Shown piece after piece: positions 27,771 to 38,265 of a stretch of DNA of 64,000 nucleotides (position 1 is its first letter; every line of letters begins with the position of its first letter). The DNA is from Skeletonema tropicum (Eukaryota; Bacillariophyta; Thalassiosirophyceae; Thalassiosirales; Thalassiosiraceae), in NCBI GenBank assembly GCA_037178625.1, contig CM074136.1:620001-684000 (forward strand). Direction: 5' to 3'. The notes under the pieces are model-generated. The model saw only the letters and a list, made by a program, of their open reading frames with translations, had not been told where the DNA came from and did not search any database. Position numbers and translations under genes: made by a program.

Positions 27771-30700
27771 ATGCTAATGCCCCAGCTGCTCTTGAGTATC
27801 ATGTCAACAATGTGACCTCAGAGCCTCCGAGCGCGATTGATGTTCAACTTCCATGTTGCATCCGCGGGAACAATAATACAGTTCCTGCCGCTCTGCAAGC
27901 ACAGCCCAGCTTGAATAGTGGAGTCCCGATATGTAAGGATCCAAGAGCGCAGCCAGCTTCTAGCCCTGCACCAATGCTCGACCGCATCGCATCAGACGCT
28001 CAACTTCATGATGATGAGTTCTTGAACGAATTGTTCAATAGTCACTTTGCGGAGGATGCACTAGCTGCAACCATCAACAACATTCCTTTCACTAATGAAG
28101 TAGTCGCTATCGAAGCGCAGAGAGTGGATTGTCCTGAATATCACGTGCTCGATCCAATCCCAGGCCAATCTAATGCGGAAGCTTGGGATTTCAACATTTT
28201 TCCAGATACAGTCGTTGAATCTTACGGCAATGAACTAGTCGATTTGGGAGCAGCATTGCAGCTACCAAGCATTTGTGACAAACGAGTCAAGCAATTTGGG
28301 GCGATCCTCGAGTCATTTCAGTTCAGTGACCCTCAGATCACCTTCCAAGTAGATTCAAAAGGCAGAACAGTCCCTATGGCAACTGCATACGCTATGGTCA
28401 AGTCAGTCAATGGAGTCGAATCCAATCGCTTCCTCAAGTGCCTTTTTGACACCGGTGGCAGCGTATCGATGGCTCACCGTAGTGTTTTACCACCCGGAGC
28501 AGCCCTTCTTCAACCATCAAAAACAACAATATGTAATACCATTGCAGGCAACTATGCACCAGTTGGATCCCTCCTCGGTGAAGGAATCAAGTTCCCTGAA
28601 TTCGATGCCAACCTCACCGTTGACAGTCAAGAGTTCCTCGTCTTTGACGCCAAGTGTTCGTTTGATTTGATACTTGGTAATGATTTCCTGCGGAAGATAG
28701 GTCTAATAGTTGATTACGAAAGACTCGAGCTCGGGTGGCAGGGCAAGCGCATTCCAATGAACTCCAACTTTACAAAGGAGCGACTAAGTGCAGCAATCGA
28801 TGGATGCATCATTGAAGATGAAGATGACGATCTGAACTACCTCGACTCTTTCGCTACGTCAATTGCTGATTCAACCTATGACGAGATAAATGTGGATGAG
28901 GTCATCAAAGAGAATTGTCAGCATCTGTCTCCGACTCAGCGCCAGGACCTCAGCGAGATGTTACGCAAGCATTACAAGCTCTTCGACGGCAAGCTTCATG
29001 TCTACAAAGGAGCCAAGATGGATATTGAATTACAACCAGGAGCACAACCAGTTTTTCGGCGGCCTTACCCTACTCCTCGAGTCCATATGGAAACATTCAA
29101 GAAGGAGTTGCTGCGTCTCATCGACATAGGTGTTCTTGAAAGAGTCTCTGGCCCGTCTGCATGGGGACTGCCTTCGTTTATTGTTCCCAAGAAAGATGGC
29201 AAAGTTCGTTTCATAGCAGATCTACGTGAGCTCAATAAGGTCATCAAACCCAAGGATTATACTCTCCCTATCATCCAAGACCTGATCCGAAAGCGTTCGG
29301 GATTCCAGTACATGACGAAACTTGATTTGAGCATGATGTTCTATTCGTTTGAATTGACGGACAAAGCTAAGGACCTCACCACTATATCAACACCGTTCGG
29401 TCTCTTTCGTTGGACGAGAGCTCCTATGGGTCTCCGCAACTCTCCAGCATTTGCGCAGTCAGTTATTGAGGAAGTTCTTCGAGATTTAGATGACGTTGAA
29501 GTTTACATTGATGACATCGCCATATGGTCAGATACTTGGGAAGACCATACACGCACCCTCAACGAAGTGTTCAGGCGCCTTGAAGAGGCAGGGTTTAGTG
29601 TTAACCCTTTGAAGTGCGAATTCGGTATTGCAGAAGGGGACTTCCTTGGTCATTGGGTCTCCAAGGATGGCATTCAACCTTGGCAGAAGAAAGTTCAAGC
29701 GGTTCTTGATTTGAAACGGCCTACCAACGCTAGCGAAGTGCGAACGCTTGTGGGCCTCATCAACTGGTATCGTGACTTCTGGCCTCGACGAAGCCATCTC
29801 CTCTCTCCGTTCACTCAACTTATCCGCGGTATTCAGAAGAAGAAAGCACCGATCGTTTGGACTCCAGAATTAGAGAAAGTTTTTCAGGAAGTGAAGCAAG
29901 TTATTGCAAGTGATGCTTTGTGTGCCTACCCCAACCACAATGAGCCTTTTGAAGTCTACACGGACAGTTCTGATTATCAACTGGGAGCAGCCATACTTCA
30001 AGGCGGGCGCCCTGTTGCGTATTACTCCAAAAGACTCTCGGCGGCACAGTCTCGATACACAACGATGGAGAAGGAGCTCCTGGCAATCGTCAGCACTCTC
30101 ACGGAATATCGTACCATGCTATTTGGAGCAAAGATCAAAATCTTCACTGACCATCGCAACCTTACATTCTCTAACCTGAACAGTCAGAGAGTCCTTCGTT
30201 GGAGATGTTTCCTCGAATCTTTTCATGCCGAATGGTTCTATCATCCAGGCAAGCTTAATGTGCTAGCGGACGCGTACAGTCGACTCCCCAAGTTTGATTT
30301 CTCAGGAGCCGAGAAGAGGCAGGATGAACTATCCCCTACTCCAGTTCAATTCAATCCAGTTCCCCAAGATGTCAATCAAGATGAAGAACTCAGCATCTTT
30401 GAAGAACAACTAGCAGAGTTGGCCAGTGATGACGAGTTCCCGCTACATCAATTGCAACAGTTCATGAATCTTCCTTCTACCGTCCAGAACCCTTTGCGCT
30501 ATCAATGGCTTGCAGAAGAGCAGAGCCGCTGTCCTACCCTTCAGCAGAAGCTCACTACTTCCCCAACGTTCTACCATCGTCGAACGTTTGGTCGCCATGA
30601 TACGTCGCTGATTTGCTATAGCCCTACTCCTCAAGATGAATCGACCTTGAAGATAGTCCTCACAGACAATGCCGTGGATGCCGCGATTGAATACTTCCAC

Positions 30701-31708
30701 CTCCTGTTGAATCATCCAGGAGCAAAGGCAGTTACTTATGCACTTTCCAAGTTCTATCATCCCCAATTAGCAGCCCGAATAGCAGCCTTTTCGTGCGATG
30801 TTTGTCAGCGCACAAAGATTGGCCAACGCGGCTATGGCCATTTCCCTCCACGTCAAGTACAAGATCTCAATCCATGGAAGCAATGTGACGTAGACCTTGT
30901 GGGCCCGTGGTATGTCAAAACATCAGGACGACACGGTAAAGCCTATGAGTTCTATGCCCTGACGGCAATCGATCGTGCCACTGGTTACCCAGATGCCATC
31001 ATGATCAAGCGCAAGACTAGCGAAAACGTAGCTCGCAAGTTCAATGAATTATGGCTCTCAAGATATCCAAGACCCGAAGTTTGCGCTCATGATCAAGGTG
31101 GTGAATTTATTGGACCTCAGTTCCAGCGGTTGTTGCACGATGCTGGTATTGCATCAGCCCCATCGACAGCTCGTAACCCCCAAAGCAATGCGATCATCGA
31201 ACGCCTGCATCTTACTATGGGAAACTCCATTCGAGCTCAACTTTCCAATCACAACCCTCGCACCTTGACTGAAGCCGAAGACTTGATGGGAACAATCTTA
31301 TCTGATACTCTCAGTTCTATCCGTGCAACCCCGTCGCAATCTACTGGGTATGCCCCAGCAGCACTGGCCTTTGGACGCGATATGATCTTCAACCTTCCAG
31401 TTCAATATGATATGAACGAGATCAACCTTCGCCGCCAACGCCGTGTCGACAAGGATGCCAAACGACTCAACGCCAAGCGGTACAGCTACGATTATCGCGT
31501 TGGAGAACAAGTCATGAAGAAGATCTTCGATCCTGCCAAACTCGATGATCGTTGGAAGGGCCCCTTCACTATCACAAGAATCCATGTCAATGGTAACATC
31601 ACTATTCAACTCACCCAACATCTACAAGAGCGTCTCAACATCCGACGCGTCAAGCCCTACAGGCAACCTACACCTCAAGTCTTACAACAAATCGTTGCGC
31701 CCTCTTAG
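27698..31708 (+). CDS. pol: pol polyprotein (protease, RT, RNase H, integrase)
   Basis: It is in frame with gag after a single UGA; no AUG near the start, so it is probably made as a Gag-Pol readthrough product. Numbering from the GTG at 27812 (1,298 codons): aspartic protease Asp at 213 (LFDTGGSV) with ILGNDFLRKIG after it; reverse transcriptase ~412-640 with YIDDIAIWS (Asp 567, 568); RNase H from Asp 718 (YTDSSDYQLGAA) with FTDHRNLTF; integrase zinc motif HHCC ~963-998; catalytic D1028 (DVDLVGPW), D1094 (AHDQGGEF) and E1130 (NAIIERLH), an exact D-x35-E; C-terminal WKGPFTI module of the GPF/Y type. All catalytic residues are present, so the element looks competent. Several single-residue differences separate it from copy 1. 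Confidence 0.95.
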   Translation, partial: NADPVGNCTTFIDIYSTSLEEVTGYANAPAALEYHVNNVTSEPPSAIDVQLPCCIRGNNNTVPAALQAQPSLNSGVPICKDPRAQPASSPAPMLDRIASDAQLHDDEFLNELFNSHFAEDALAATINNIPFTNEVVAIEAQRVDCPEYHVLDPIPGQSNAEAWDFNIFPDTVVESYGNELVDLGAALQLPSICDKRVKQFGAILESFQFSDPQITFQVDSKGRTVPMATAYAMVKSVNGVESNRFLKCLFDTGGSVSMAHRSVLPPGAALLQPSKTTICNTIAGNYAPVGSLLGEGIKFPEFDANLTVDSQEFLVFDAKCSFDLILGNDFLRKIGLIVDYERLELGWQGKRIPMNSNFTKERLSAAIDGCIIEDEDDDLNYLDSFATSIADSTYDEINVDEVIKENCQHLSPTQRQDLSEMLRKHYKLFDGKLHVYKGAKMDIELQPGAQPVFRRPYPTPRVHMETFKKELLRLIDIGVLERVSGPSAWGLPSFIVPKKDGKVRFIADLRELNKVIKPKDYTLPIIQDLIRKRSGFQYMTKLDLSMMFYSFELTDKAKDLTTISTPFGLFRWTRAPMGLRNSPAFAQSVIEEVLRDLDDVEVYIDDIAIWSDTWEDHTRTLNEVFRRLEEAGFSVNPLKCEFGIAEGDFLGHWVSKDGIQPWQKKVQAVLDLKRPTNASEVRTLVGLINWYRDFWPRRSHLLSPFTQLIRGIQKKKAPIVWTPELEKVFQEVKQVIASDALCAYPNHNEPFEVYTDSSDYQLGAAILQGGRPVAYYSKRLSAAQSRYTTMEKELLAIVSTLTEYRTMLFGAKIKIFTDHRNLTFSNLNSQRVLRWRCFLESFHAEWFYHPGKLNVLADAYSRLPKFDFSGAEKRQDELSPTPVQFNPVPQDVNQDEELSIFEEQLAELASDDEFPLHQLQQFMNLPSTVQNPLRYQWLAEEQSRCPTLQQKLTTSPTFYHRRTFGRHDTSLICYSPTPQDESTLKIVLTDNAVDAAIEYFHLLLNHPGAKAVTYALSKFYHPQLAARIAAFSCDVCQRTKIGQRGYGHFPPRQVQDLNPWKQCDVDLVGPWYVKTSGRHGKAYEFYALTAIDRATGYPDAIMIKRKTSENVARKFNELWLSRYPRPEVCAHDQGGEFIGPQFQRLLHDAGIASAPSTARNPQSNAIIERLHLTMGNSIRAQLSNHNPRTLTEAEDLMGTILSDTLSSIRATPSQSTGYAPAALAFGRDMIFNLPVQYDMNEINLRRQRRVDKDAKRLNAKRYSYDYRVGEQVMKKIFDPAKLDDRWKGPFTITRIHVNGNITIQLTQHLQERLNIRRVKPYRQPTPQVLQQIVAPS

Positions 31709-31719
31709 GAGGGGTAGAA

Positions 31720-31946
31720 TGTCACACCTACGTAGTGTCGGACATCAATCAAATTCATATTTATGTTATCTGGTTTCTCGTTTCTCAATATGTTTCGGAA
31801 TGCTTTCTCGCGGCCATCGCCAATGAAAGCACAAGTTGAACCGAACCCAAAAACGTTGATCGTTTCCTTTATATTTTAAGTCATAATAATTCTATTCGTT
31901 ACATCTATTGATCAATAATAAGCTCAATTGTTAGCTAGATTGGACA
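31720..31946 (+). repeat. 3' LTR (227 bp)
   Basis: Same sequence as 26073-26299 by eye, preceded by the polypurine tract and followed by GTGAA. Confidence 0.95.
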
Positions 31947-31951
31947 GTGAA
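31947..31951. repeat. Target-site duplication GTGAA, right copy
   Basis: Matches 26068-26072. Confidence 0.95.
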
Positions 31952-32070
31952 AAGGTGTCAAAAACCTTTTCGCACAAATTCAACTCCTCTACACAAGAGC
32001 AACGTGGGATCTCAGTACACCACAGGCGTGCAACTTGAGTTGAATTTCCGGCTGAATGTTCATAAGGATT

Positions 32071-32278
32071 TGACATCATCCTTATTGAGTCTCCATGGCA
32101 CTCGGGACTCATCCAGTGGTCATCGGTCATTCCTTAGCCGATCGTGACTGGTTGATCAGCCATAAGCTGACCATCATGTTTCACGGCCATGATTCGATCG
32201 TGCCTCATCATAGACTAAGCCACTACTAGCTCACTCTTTTCTTCGCCCGATCATGTTCATCTTCATGTCGCTTATGTG
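32071..32278 (+). repeat. 208-bp direct repeat, copy A
   Basis: TGACATCATCCTTATTGAGT through CATGTCGCTTATGTG, repeated at 32920-33127 with very few differences. Just upstream, ATAAGGAT pairs with ATCCTTAT inside the repeat to give a short hairpin in both copies. A third, partial copy (CTTTTCTTCGCCCGATCATG) begins near 32311. No coding frame is convincing here. Confidence 0.85.
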
Positions 32279-32919
32279 GTGCTCTTCATGCGACGTCCTA
32301 CTCACTATGTTCCATTCCTCTTTTCTTCGCCCGATCATGTTCATCTTCATGTCGCGTCTCATGACCATCCCTTTGCATCTTCGATGCTCACAAGGATTTG
32401 TTCCTTACCACCATCGTCTCACGACGTTTTCCTCTGCATTTCGGTGCAACCCTCTCGGTCTCAATATTACGGCGAGGAACTTTTAGACTAATGTCTTTCA
32501 GTACAGGGCTGGACGTACCCTGTTAAGAGTGCGGCGATTCAACGTTTCCACGCTTCTGCGACTATTTTCGGTGATCGGAACAATCAGAGCATCTACTTTA
32601 TCGACGCTATCATCTGCAACTATATTATTGGAGCTATCTTTGGAGCTATCAAGCTGCCTGAGCATCTATTATATCGACGCTACCTGAGCATCTCTACCAT
32701 GTCTGAGCTAACGAGCATTCATCATCATCATACGACTTTACTCGTATCCGAACCAACCTCGAGCTTTCTTCGAAACTCATCATTCATGTCAACCGACATC
32801 ATCCTTCCCTGCGGTATTCGACGCCTATTACATCTCATCGACATCAGTTTTTGTGCCGTGCCATGGCATTTGATTCTTCGAATCACTTTTGTTTGGGTTG
32901 CATAAGGATTCTGTCCGAT

Positions 32920-33127
32920 TGACATCATCCTTATTGAGTCTCCATGGCACTCGGGACTCATCCAGTGGTCATCGGTCATTCCTTAGCCGATCGTGACTGG
33001 TTGATCAGCCATAAGCTGACCATCATGTTTCACGGCCATGATTCGATCGTGCCTCATCATAGACTAAGCCACTACTAGCTCACTCTTTTCTTCGCACGAT
33101 CATGTTCATCTTCATGTCGCTTATGTG
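32920..33127 (+). repeat. 208-bp direct repeat, copy B
   Basis: Copy of 32071-32278. Its last base is the last base of the 8.16-kb insertion, so the repeat may represent the terminus of the older mobile element. Confidence 0.85.
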
Positions 33128-34311
33128 TTGCATTTTCGCTATCTTCAACATGCACACCTATTTCTTCTGTCTGAAACCTCAGCAACCCTTAACAACGCGA
33201 CGTCCCAACGTGCCGGTGAAAAGGAATGAGCAGACGAGCAACAGCAATGACAATGGACTATGTAGTTGTAAAAGATTACCATATCTAATCTGAAGAACGG
33301 GTATTTATTTACATTTACATGGCAGCTAACCTAAGTGTGCCTCGTTCGATCGAACAGCTTCCTCTCCTAGATAACGAGAAGATAACTTTACACTTCTCAG
33401 ATCCCGGGAATTCATCTTTTCTCACTCGAATGAACTAGTCAGCACATAAATAGCACCGGAATCATATTCTACATCCTCTTGCGATTAAGCCACATATTCG
33501 TACACTGTTGTGGCTATCGTACTTTTGGAGATATGGTCGTCTGAATGGTGGACATTAGATTGGCGTATGTGCGTGTACACTGTTGGCCACGTAAATTCAA
33601 ATGGAGTAAATTCGCTCGATTTAAAAATCGAATCTGCGAGGCCAAGAGTGAGTCGTTCGAGGCCCCGCGTTAAAAATTGATGAATTCCCAGGATCTGAGA
33701 AGTGTAAACTTCTCTCCAAGGGAATAACTATTCTCTCCAAAAGTCCTCAGGCTTCATAAATAGTCAAAAGGAATCCTAACTACTGTTATGATGCAATCGT
33801 ATGAAGGGCAAAAGTGTGTCAAGGTCGAACCCAAATACACCTCTTCTTCGATGCAAACTTGAGTTCCGATCAGAGTTGAAGTAGTCAGGACTCCCAATAT
33901 TGACCATTTCTTGCAGGCCTCCTCTCATGGATCCCAACGCGAGGTGGCGACCACGCTCTGGTTCTGTAACAATGTGTTGTATTTTGAGTTCAAAAGTATA
34001 AATTTTTCAATCAGACTTTCTTCTTTAATGCCACGATACAAAGTAACCTACGTCGTGTGAAGTGACAATAACATGCTTCATTTGGACAGATTCAGATGGA
34101 CGACACAAGGAATGCATTTCGATAATGAATTCGTTCCTAGACAATAATCTCAAATAAATGTTTACAATTATCTTCCAAATTACTTTAATAGCTAATACAG
34201 CTCCTAATGGAGGCTGCGCTCAATCACACTGCAAATTTAAGTACTAATTCACATTGCCAATCTGACAAACGAATCTCATATAGTGCTGCTACCCCGCAAA
34301 AACATATTCCC
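33128..34311. repeat. Array spacer block Y, copy 1 (non-coding)
   Basis: About 1.2 kb without a credible gene, present again at 45515-46705 and 60794-61984 and partly at 49766-50017. Inside is a 30-base inverted repeat: left arm 33390-33419 and right arm 33679-33708 (TTTACACTTCTCAGATCC..., one mismatch), enclosing 319 bp in total, like a small MITE. A TCGATTTAAAAATCGA palindrome is near 33619. Confidence 0.7.
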
Positions 34312-34880
34312 CTAAGCTTGCGGGTAGTGAAGATCGTCCCAGTCTTCATTTCTTTGCGACGAATTTCGCCTGTGGGTGTTGCCTTGACGATCATTCATTC
34401 TCTCCATGAGCGCAGTCATAGATAGATCAGAGATCCAATCGTCGCCTTCTCCTCCTGGTAGGCCTTCGCCGCTAAGTAGGGCAAGTCCTGAGGCACAAGA
34501 TGCTGGGTTTAGAGTAGGGCCTGGTTCACAATCCTCACTCTTTATCGGAATGCGCATTGATTGCATGGCCATGCCACTTCCTTCTCTCGTATCGGCAGCA
34601 GTGGTAGATTTGGAGAGACCGGTGGGCGAATAATTGCCTTCGAATCCGCTGCTGATTAGGGCATATCCTGAGGCACAAGACACTGGGTTTAGAGTGGGTA
34701 GAGCTAGGGGGGAGCAAGCCCTGTGTTTTTTGGGGAGTCACGAGTGGTGCGCGCCAAGAATTTTCTCAAAATTTTTTGACCATGGCCAAAATTGGCCATC
34801 GCCTGATCGGAGTAAGAAATAGGACCCTTTGGCAGCTTATTCTCTGTTATTATTTGTTTTCATACTTTGAAACTGTTGGG

Positions 34881-34909
34881 GCGCATAGACGGGGGTATGG
34901 TCTATGCGC
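34881..34909. repeat. Perfect 10-bp stem hairpin over the transposase start
   Basis: GCGCATAGAC (34881-34890) pairs exactly with GTCTATGCGC (34900-34909); the 9-base loop contains the presumed start ATG at 34897. Confidence 0.75.
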
Positions 34910-36848
34910 CCCAAGAGTTTGGTGGGCTCAAGTGCTCACCCTGTGGAGCTTTTGTTGCCAAACCAGCCAATTTTGTCGACAAAACTCCGATCTACAAAAG
35001 ACTCAACGCATCGGAGAGCTCTCCGATGCAGCAAAGAGCTGACGATGCAGCAAAAGCAATGATGGAAGAGAGTAATGATGATACCACGATGGCGGCCGGT
35101 GCCGAGGCAGTGCCAAAGCAAAAGAGGAGAAGGACGAAGAGCGGTATTAGCCGCAAGCCAAAGGGTGGCAAGCAGAAGAAATCCAACGCACCGCATGCCC
35201 CGAACGTCCCTCGGAACCCATCACAGCCAACACAGGCGCCGACGTCAGATAATAATACGGCAGATCCAAGAATATTCAATCTGAAGAGGGCAACGCAAAG
35301 GCGAGATAAGCAAATAGAAGTATTGTCTGCTGATAACCAACAACTGAAAAGGAAAGTCGAGACTACCGCAAGAGAAATTCAATCGGTTGAACGTGAGACT
35401 GCAATGAAAGTGAACGCCATTGAGAAGGGGGCAGAGAAAGTGCACGAGAGGGCTGAAAAGAAGATGAAGCGTGCAGCAGAGGTGACGACTACAGCTAATG
35501 TCAAAATGGCCGCCGCAGCAAAAGCAGCTACTGACGCAAAAGAGATGAAGAAGGAGGCTTCAAAAGAGAAGACTATCGCAACAAAGGAGAGGAAGCAAAT
35601 CAATAACAATAAATTAGCAGTTGCAAACAAGTCAAACAAACAGTTAGCAGCAAAAGATGAGTTGATAGCGGCAAAAGATGAGATGATACGTGAACTGAAG
35701 GAGAAATTGAGGGCATCACAGAAGGCTGTCAAGGAAGCAGAGGCGAGGGAAGCAAAGGAAATAGCAGCGCGGAAAGAAGTGGAGAATTCACTTCAGGATA
35801 TGGAAGCAAAGTTGGCGAGGATGGAGGCAATGTTGCAGGAACAACTTGCAGCAGGACGAATAGTTATCAAGAAAGAATCTATGAAGGGAACAGGATTTAA
35901 GAGATGGTCGGAAAAGATTGTCCAACTCATCATGGAGTATTTGGTATGTGTTGTTCAAAATGTTTATTATTATTATGTACTTGATTCAACTAATCAAAAC
36001 ACTGCTGCATTATTATTATTACACAATAGGTTGCCGGAGGCTCTCCAACAGCGTTTAGCAAGATACTGCTGGCATTCCTTAAAATAATGCAACCTGAATC
36101 TACCGTTGAAGAACTGCCAAGCATTTGGTTCATCCGTCGAATGAGAACAGTTCTCGCCATTGTTTGCCAGCTAATGTCGGCGTACCGTGCTGCCAAGGCG
36201 GAGCGGTGGGGTCAGCTCAATTGTGATGAAACAAAGCGCCATCAAACAGAATACCTCAATCTGATTTTGAGTTGTGTAGAAGAGTCATGTGAGGGGATGC
36301 CAGCTGAGTACAAACCAATTTTAATGTCTGCGTGCATTCTTCCCGAAGACGGAACATCAGTGGCACAGCGTGATGCCATTGTATCTTTCCTTGATGAGAT
36401 GAATACTTGGTTGGACGAATGGGCAACCCTTACAGAGGAGAAGTTTCCGGGGTTTACGCATGACATCATCAGAAATGGTCTTACACTCTCCAAGCTTGTT
36501 CAGGGCGGTCTTGTTACACAGGACACTTGCAATGGCGCAAGCAAGGGGTCCGACCTCATTGTAAATGAGATCAAACTTTCGGCCGCAGCTGCTGGTATTT
36601 CGGAAGATCAATGGCTCGTCATCAAGACACACTGCCATCACCATCTTCGTAACATTTGGTGGAAGTGGATGGAGGACAGTCTCTCGAAGTACCTCCGCGA
36701 CGCTTTGGAAGGATCACTAGAAGAAATTGATCCAAGGATGAGAATTAGCACCAAGATTTCTGATATTATTCGAGCAGTTGATAAAGCATTTAGTCTCCCA
36801 GCAAACTACCCAAAAGGAAATGGTAAAGAATTCCTGCATTGGCTGTAG
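34897..36848 (+). CDS. Putative transposase with one intron (exons 34897-35943, 36030-36848)
   Basis: Exon 1 gives a basic N-terminal region (KQKRRRTKSGISRKPKGGKQ) and a long charged coiled coil (~residues 120-330). A GT-AG intron at 35944-36029 (86 nt, GTATGTG...ACAATAG) keeps the frame: the exon ends in a whole codon and the next exon continues VAGGSPTAFSKILLAF. The second exon has FIRRMRTVLAIVCQLMSAYR, NCDETKRHQTEYLNL, a His-rich HCHHHLRNIWW and ANYPKGNGKEFLHWL. About 621 residues from the first ATG. Sequence just after the stop (to ~36967) still reads in another frame as QEVKLLPSFWIKAKQGGW, suggesting that the C-terminus has been cut by an internal deletion. The Asp in NCDETK is a candidate catalytic residue. 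Family assignment is open. Confidence 0.65.
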
Positions 36849-37954
36849 ATGATGACGAACCTCGTTTGCAAGAAGTTAAGCTGCTGCCAAGCTTTTGGAT
36901 CAAGGCTAAGCAAGGCGGATGGAGATTAGCTAAAGAGGAGGTGGAGATGGAGCGTGCGCAACCTTGAGTACCAATGTTAAAGTAGGGGGGGAGTAATGTA
37001 TTCGTAGTAGAAAGAAGTGTGTAACTCAAGTTCTACTAAGTGATAATTAATCCAGTAGTTCGATACACGTAGCTTGCAGAGCCTAAATGAGATTAAAAGA
37101 GGAGGTGGAGATGGAGTGCGCAACCTTGAGTACCAATTCCTACATAGAATAAATTGCGGGAGCGAAATTTGGCGCCATCCATCACTTTCAATTCATGACT
37201 CAATGGCCAAAAATGTGCTCCTATGTAGTGCCAAAATGGGTATGAAGAAATGGAACAAATAGCACGAAACTTTGGATATATCTACATTGGATATATATGA
37301 ATTCATGTATGCAATAGTATTTGGTATAAAACCTATTTGAAAATTCATCATTCTGGGCTTGCTCCCCCCTAGTAGAGCGGGACCTGGTTCATCATTCTCT
37401 TTCTTTGTCGGAATATGCAGTACGTGCATGTCCATGTCACTTCCTTTGATGGAATAGGCGTCGTCATCAGTAGCGGTGACACCTGTGGCTTTGAAGAGAC
37501 CAGTGGACGGAAAGCTACACTCAGAAGTCATGCGAACCCGGAGCATATCCAACGTAGAGATCTTTGCCTCTAACGCTTCCTCGTCGGAAGCAGGAGCTTT
37601 AGAGGAAGCAATGAGACGACTGTCATCGCCAGACTTTGGATGATATGTTGTGGTGTTCATGACGATATTGTTGTGAAGATGTGCAAGAGCCTCTAGAGTG
37701 AGGTAGGAGGACAAATAATGAGTAATTGTAAAAGCTCTTGTGTTCGTTGCTGTGTCGATCTCAGTTCTGCTGGCTGATCGCGTATCATGCATGACTTCAA
37801 CTTCAGGTTCAATTTCAGCTTCAGCTTCAACTGGAACTCGAACTTTCTGCTTGTGATTGTGACACCTACGTAAGACAAAATAAAATCCAAGCTTCGGTCG
37901 AGCTTGAGCTTTTTTAAAGTTGGTTAGTCGAGCGAAGCAGAGCTTACCCGTCAT

Positions 37955-38265
37955 TTCGTTCGAAATTCCTGTCCGTGCATCCCCTCACAGCAGCGCAACA
38001 AGCAAGTAAATATAATGATCTATTATGATACAAAAGTATTCTTGCTCTTCATTGTACTCATGAAACCCTGACTTGGCATCTGCATCTGCTTCAGCGTCAT
38101 TGACAGATGCCAATAATTAGCACCCGAAGTCAGTAGTGCTATCAGACCAATAACAGCGTTTCCGCAATCATTCAGGGGATTCAGATGCAATTGCTTCTTA
38201 AATATTCGGATTAGTTACGTATCATAGCTATGTAAGTAGAGTCGATCTCTTCACTCCGTCTAAAC
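37955..38265. other. Spacer between S and the ankyrin fragment
   Basis: No gene seen. It is repeated at 47675-47985 and 62954-63264 with almost no change. It should contain the S promoter. Confidence 0.4.

Larger units (their letters stand above)
26073..31946 (+). mobile_element. Ty3/gypsy LTR retrotransposon, intact copy 2
   Basis: 5,874 bp with two 227-bp LTRs that I read as identical, GTGAA target duplications, intact gag and intact pol separated by one in-frame UGA, and a purine-rich tract (AGGAGGGGTAGAA, 31707-31719) before the 3' LTR. Protease-RT-RNase H-integrase order makes it Ty3/gypsy; no chromodomain is seen. Identical LTRs mean a recent insertion, probably still able to move. Confidence 0.96.
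24964..33127. mobile_element. 8.16-kb insertion, itself carrying an LTR retrotransposon
   Basis: In the other array copies (45510, 60789, 49761) GGTAAAAATG runs directly into TTGCATTTTCGC. Here the two halves are at 24963 and 33128, so everything between is inserted. Without the nested retrotransposon the insert is about 2.29 kb. No terminal inverted repeat is seen; at most TG is duplicated at the edges. The right end coincides with the end of a 208-bp direct repeat (32920-33127). The left part (24964-26072) has no recognisable gene; an open frame at 24963-25409 is not similar to anything I know. Confidence 0.7.
34704..37372 (+). mobile_element. DNA transposon with 18-bp TIRs, superfamily unassigned
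   Basis: 2,669 bp. Left end CTAGGGGGGAGCAAGCCC (34704-34721) is the exact inverse of the right end (37355-37372). It is flanked by TAGAG duplications (34699-34703 and 37373-37377); the empty site GGGTAGAGCGGG is intact in S copies at about 47091 and 62370. It carries one spliced gene (34897-36848). A direct repeat (AGAGGAGGTGGAGATGGAG, near 36940 and 37098) lies in the right part. TIR, 5-bp duplication and protein do not match a superfamily I can name with confidence. Confidence 0.88.
34312..37954 (-). pseudogene. S gene, copy 1, interrupted by a DNA transposon
   Basis: Same gene as 46706-47674 and 61985-62953. The 5' part (37954 to 37373) and 3' part (34703 to 34312) are both in good order, but the element at 34704-37372 sits between the codons for DEPGPAL and LNPVSC. 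Reading into the element from the 5' part adds about 60 unrelated residues before a stop (ORF to 37193). Apart from the insertion no other lesion is seen, so inactivation is recent. Confidence 0.8.

Noticed and set aside
33600..33680. Possible tRNA-like fold around GCGAGGCC...GTTCGAGGCCCCGC
   Set aside because: Stem lengths do not give a cloverleaf and the T-arm does not pair; only a short hairpin is left.
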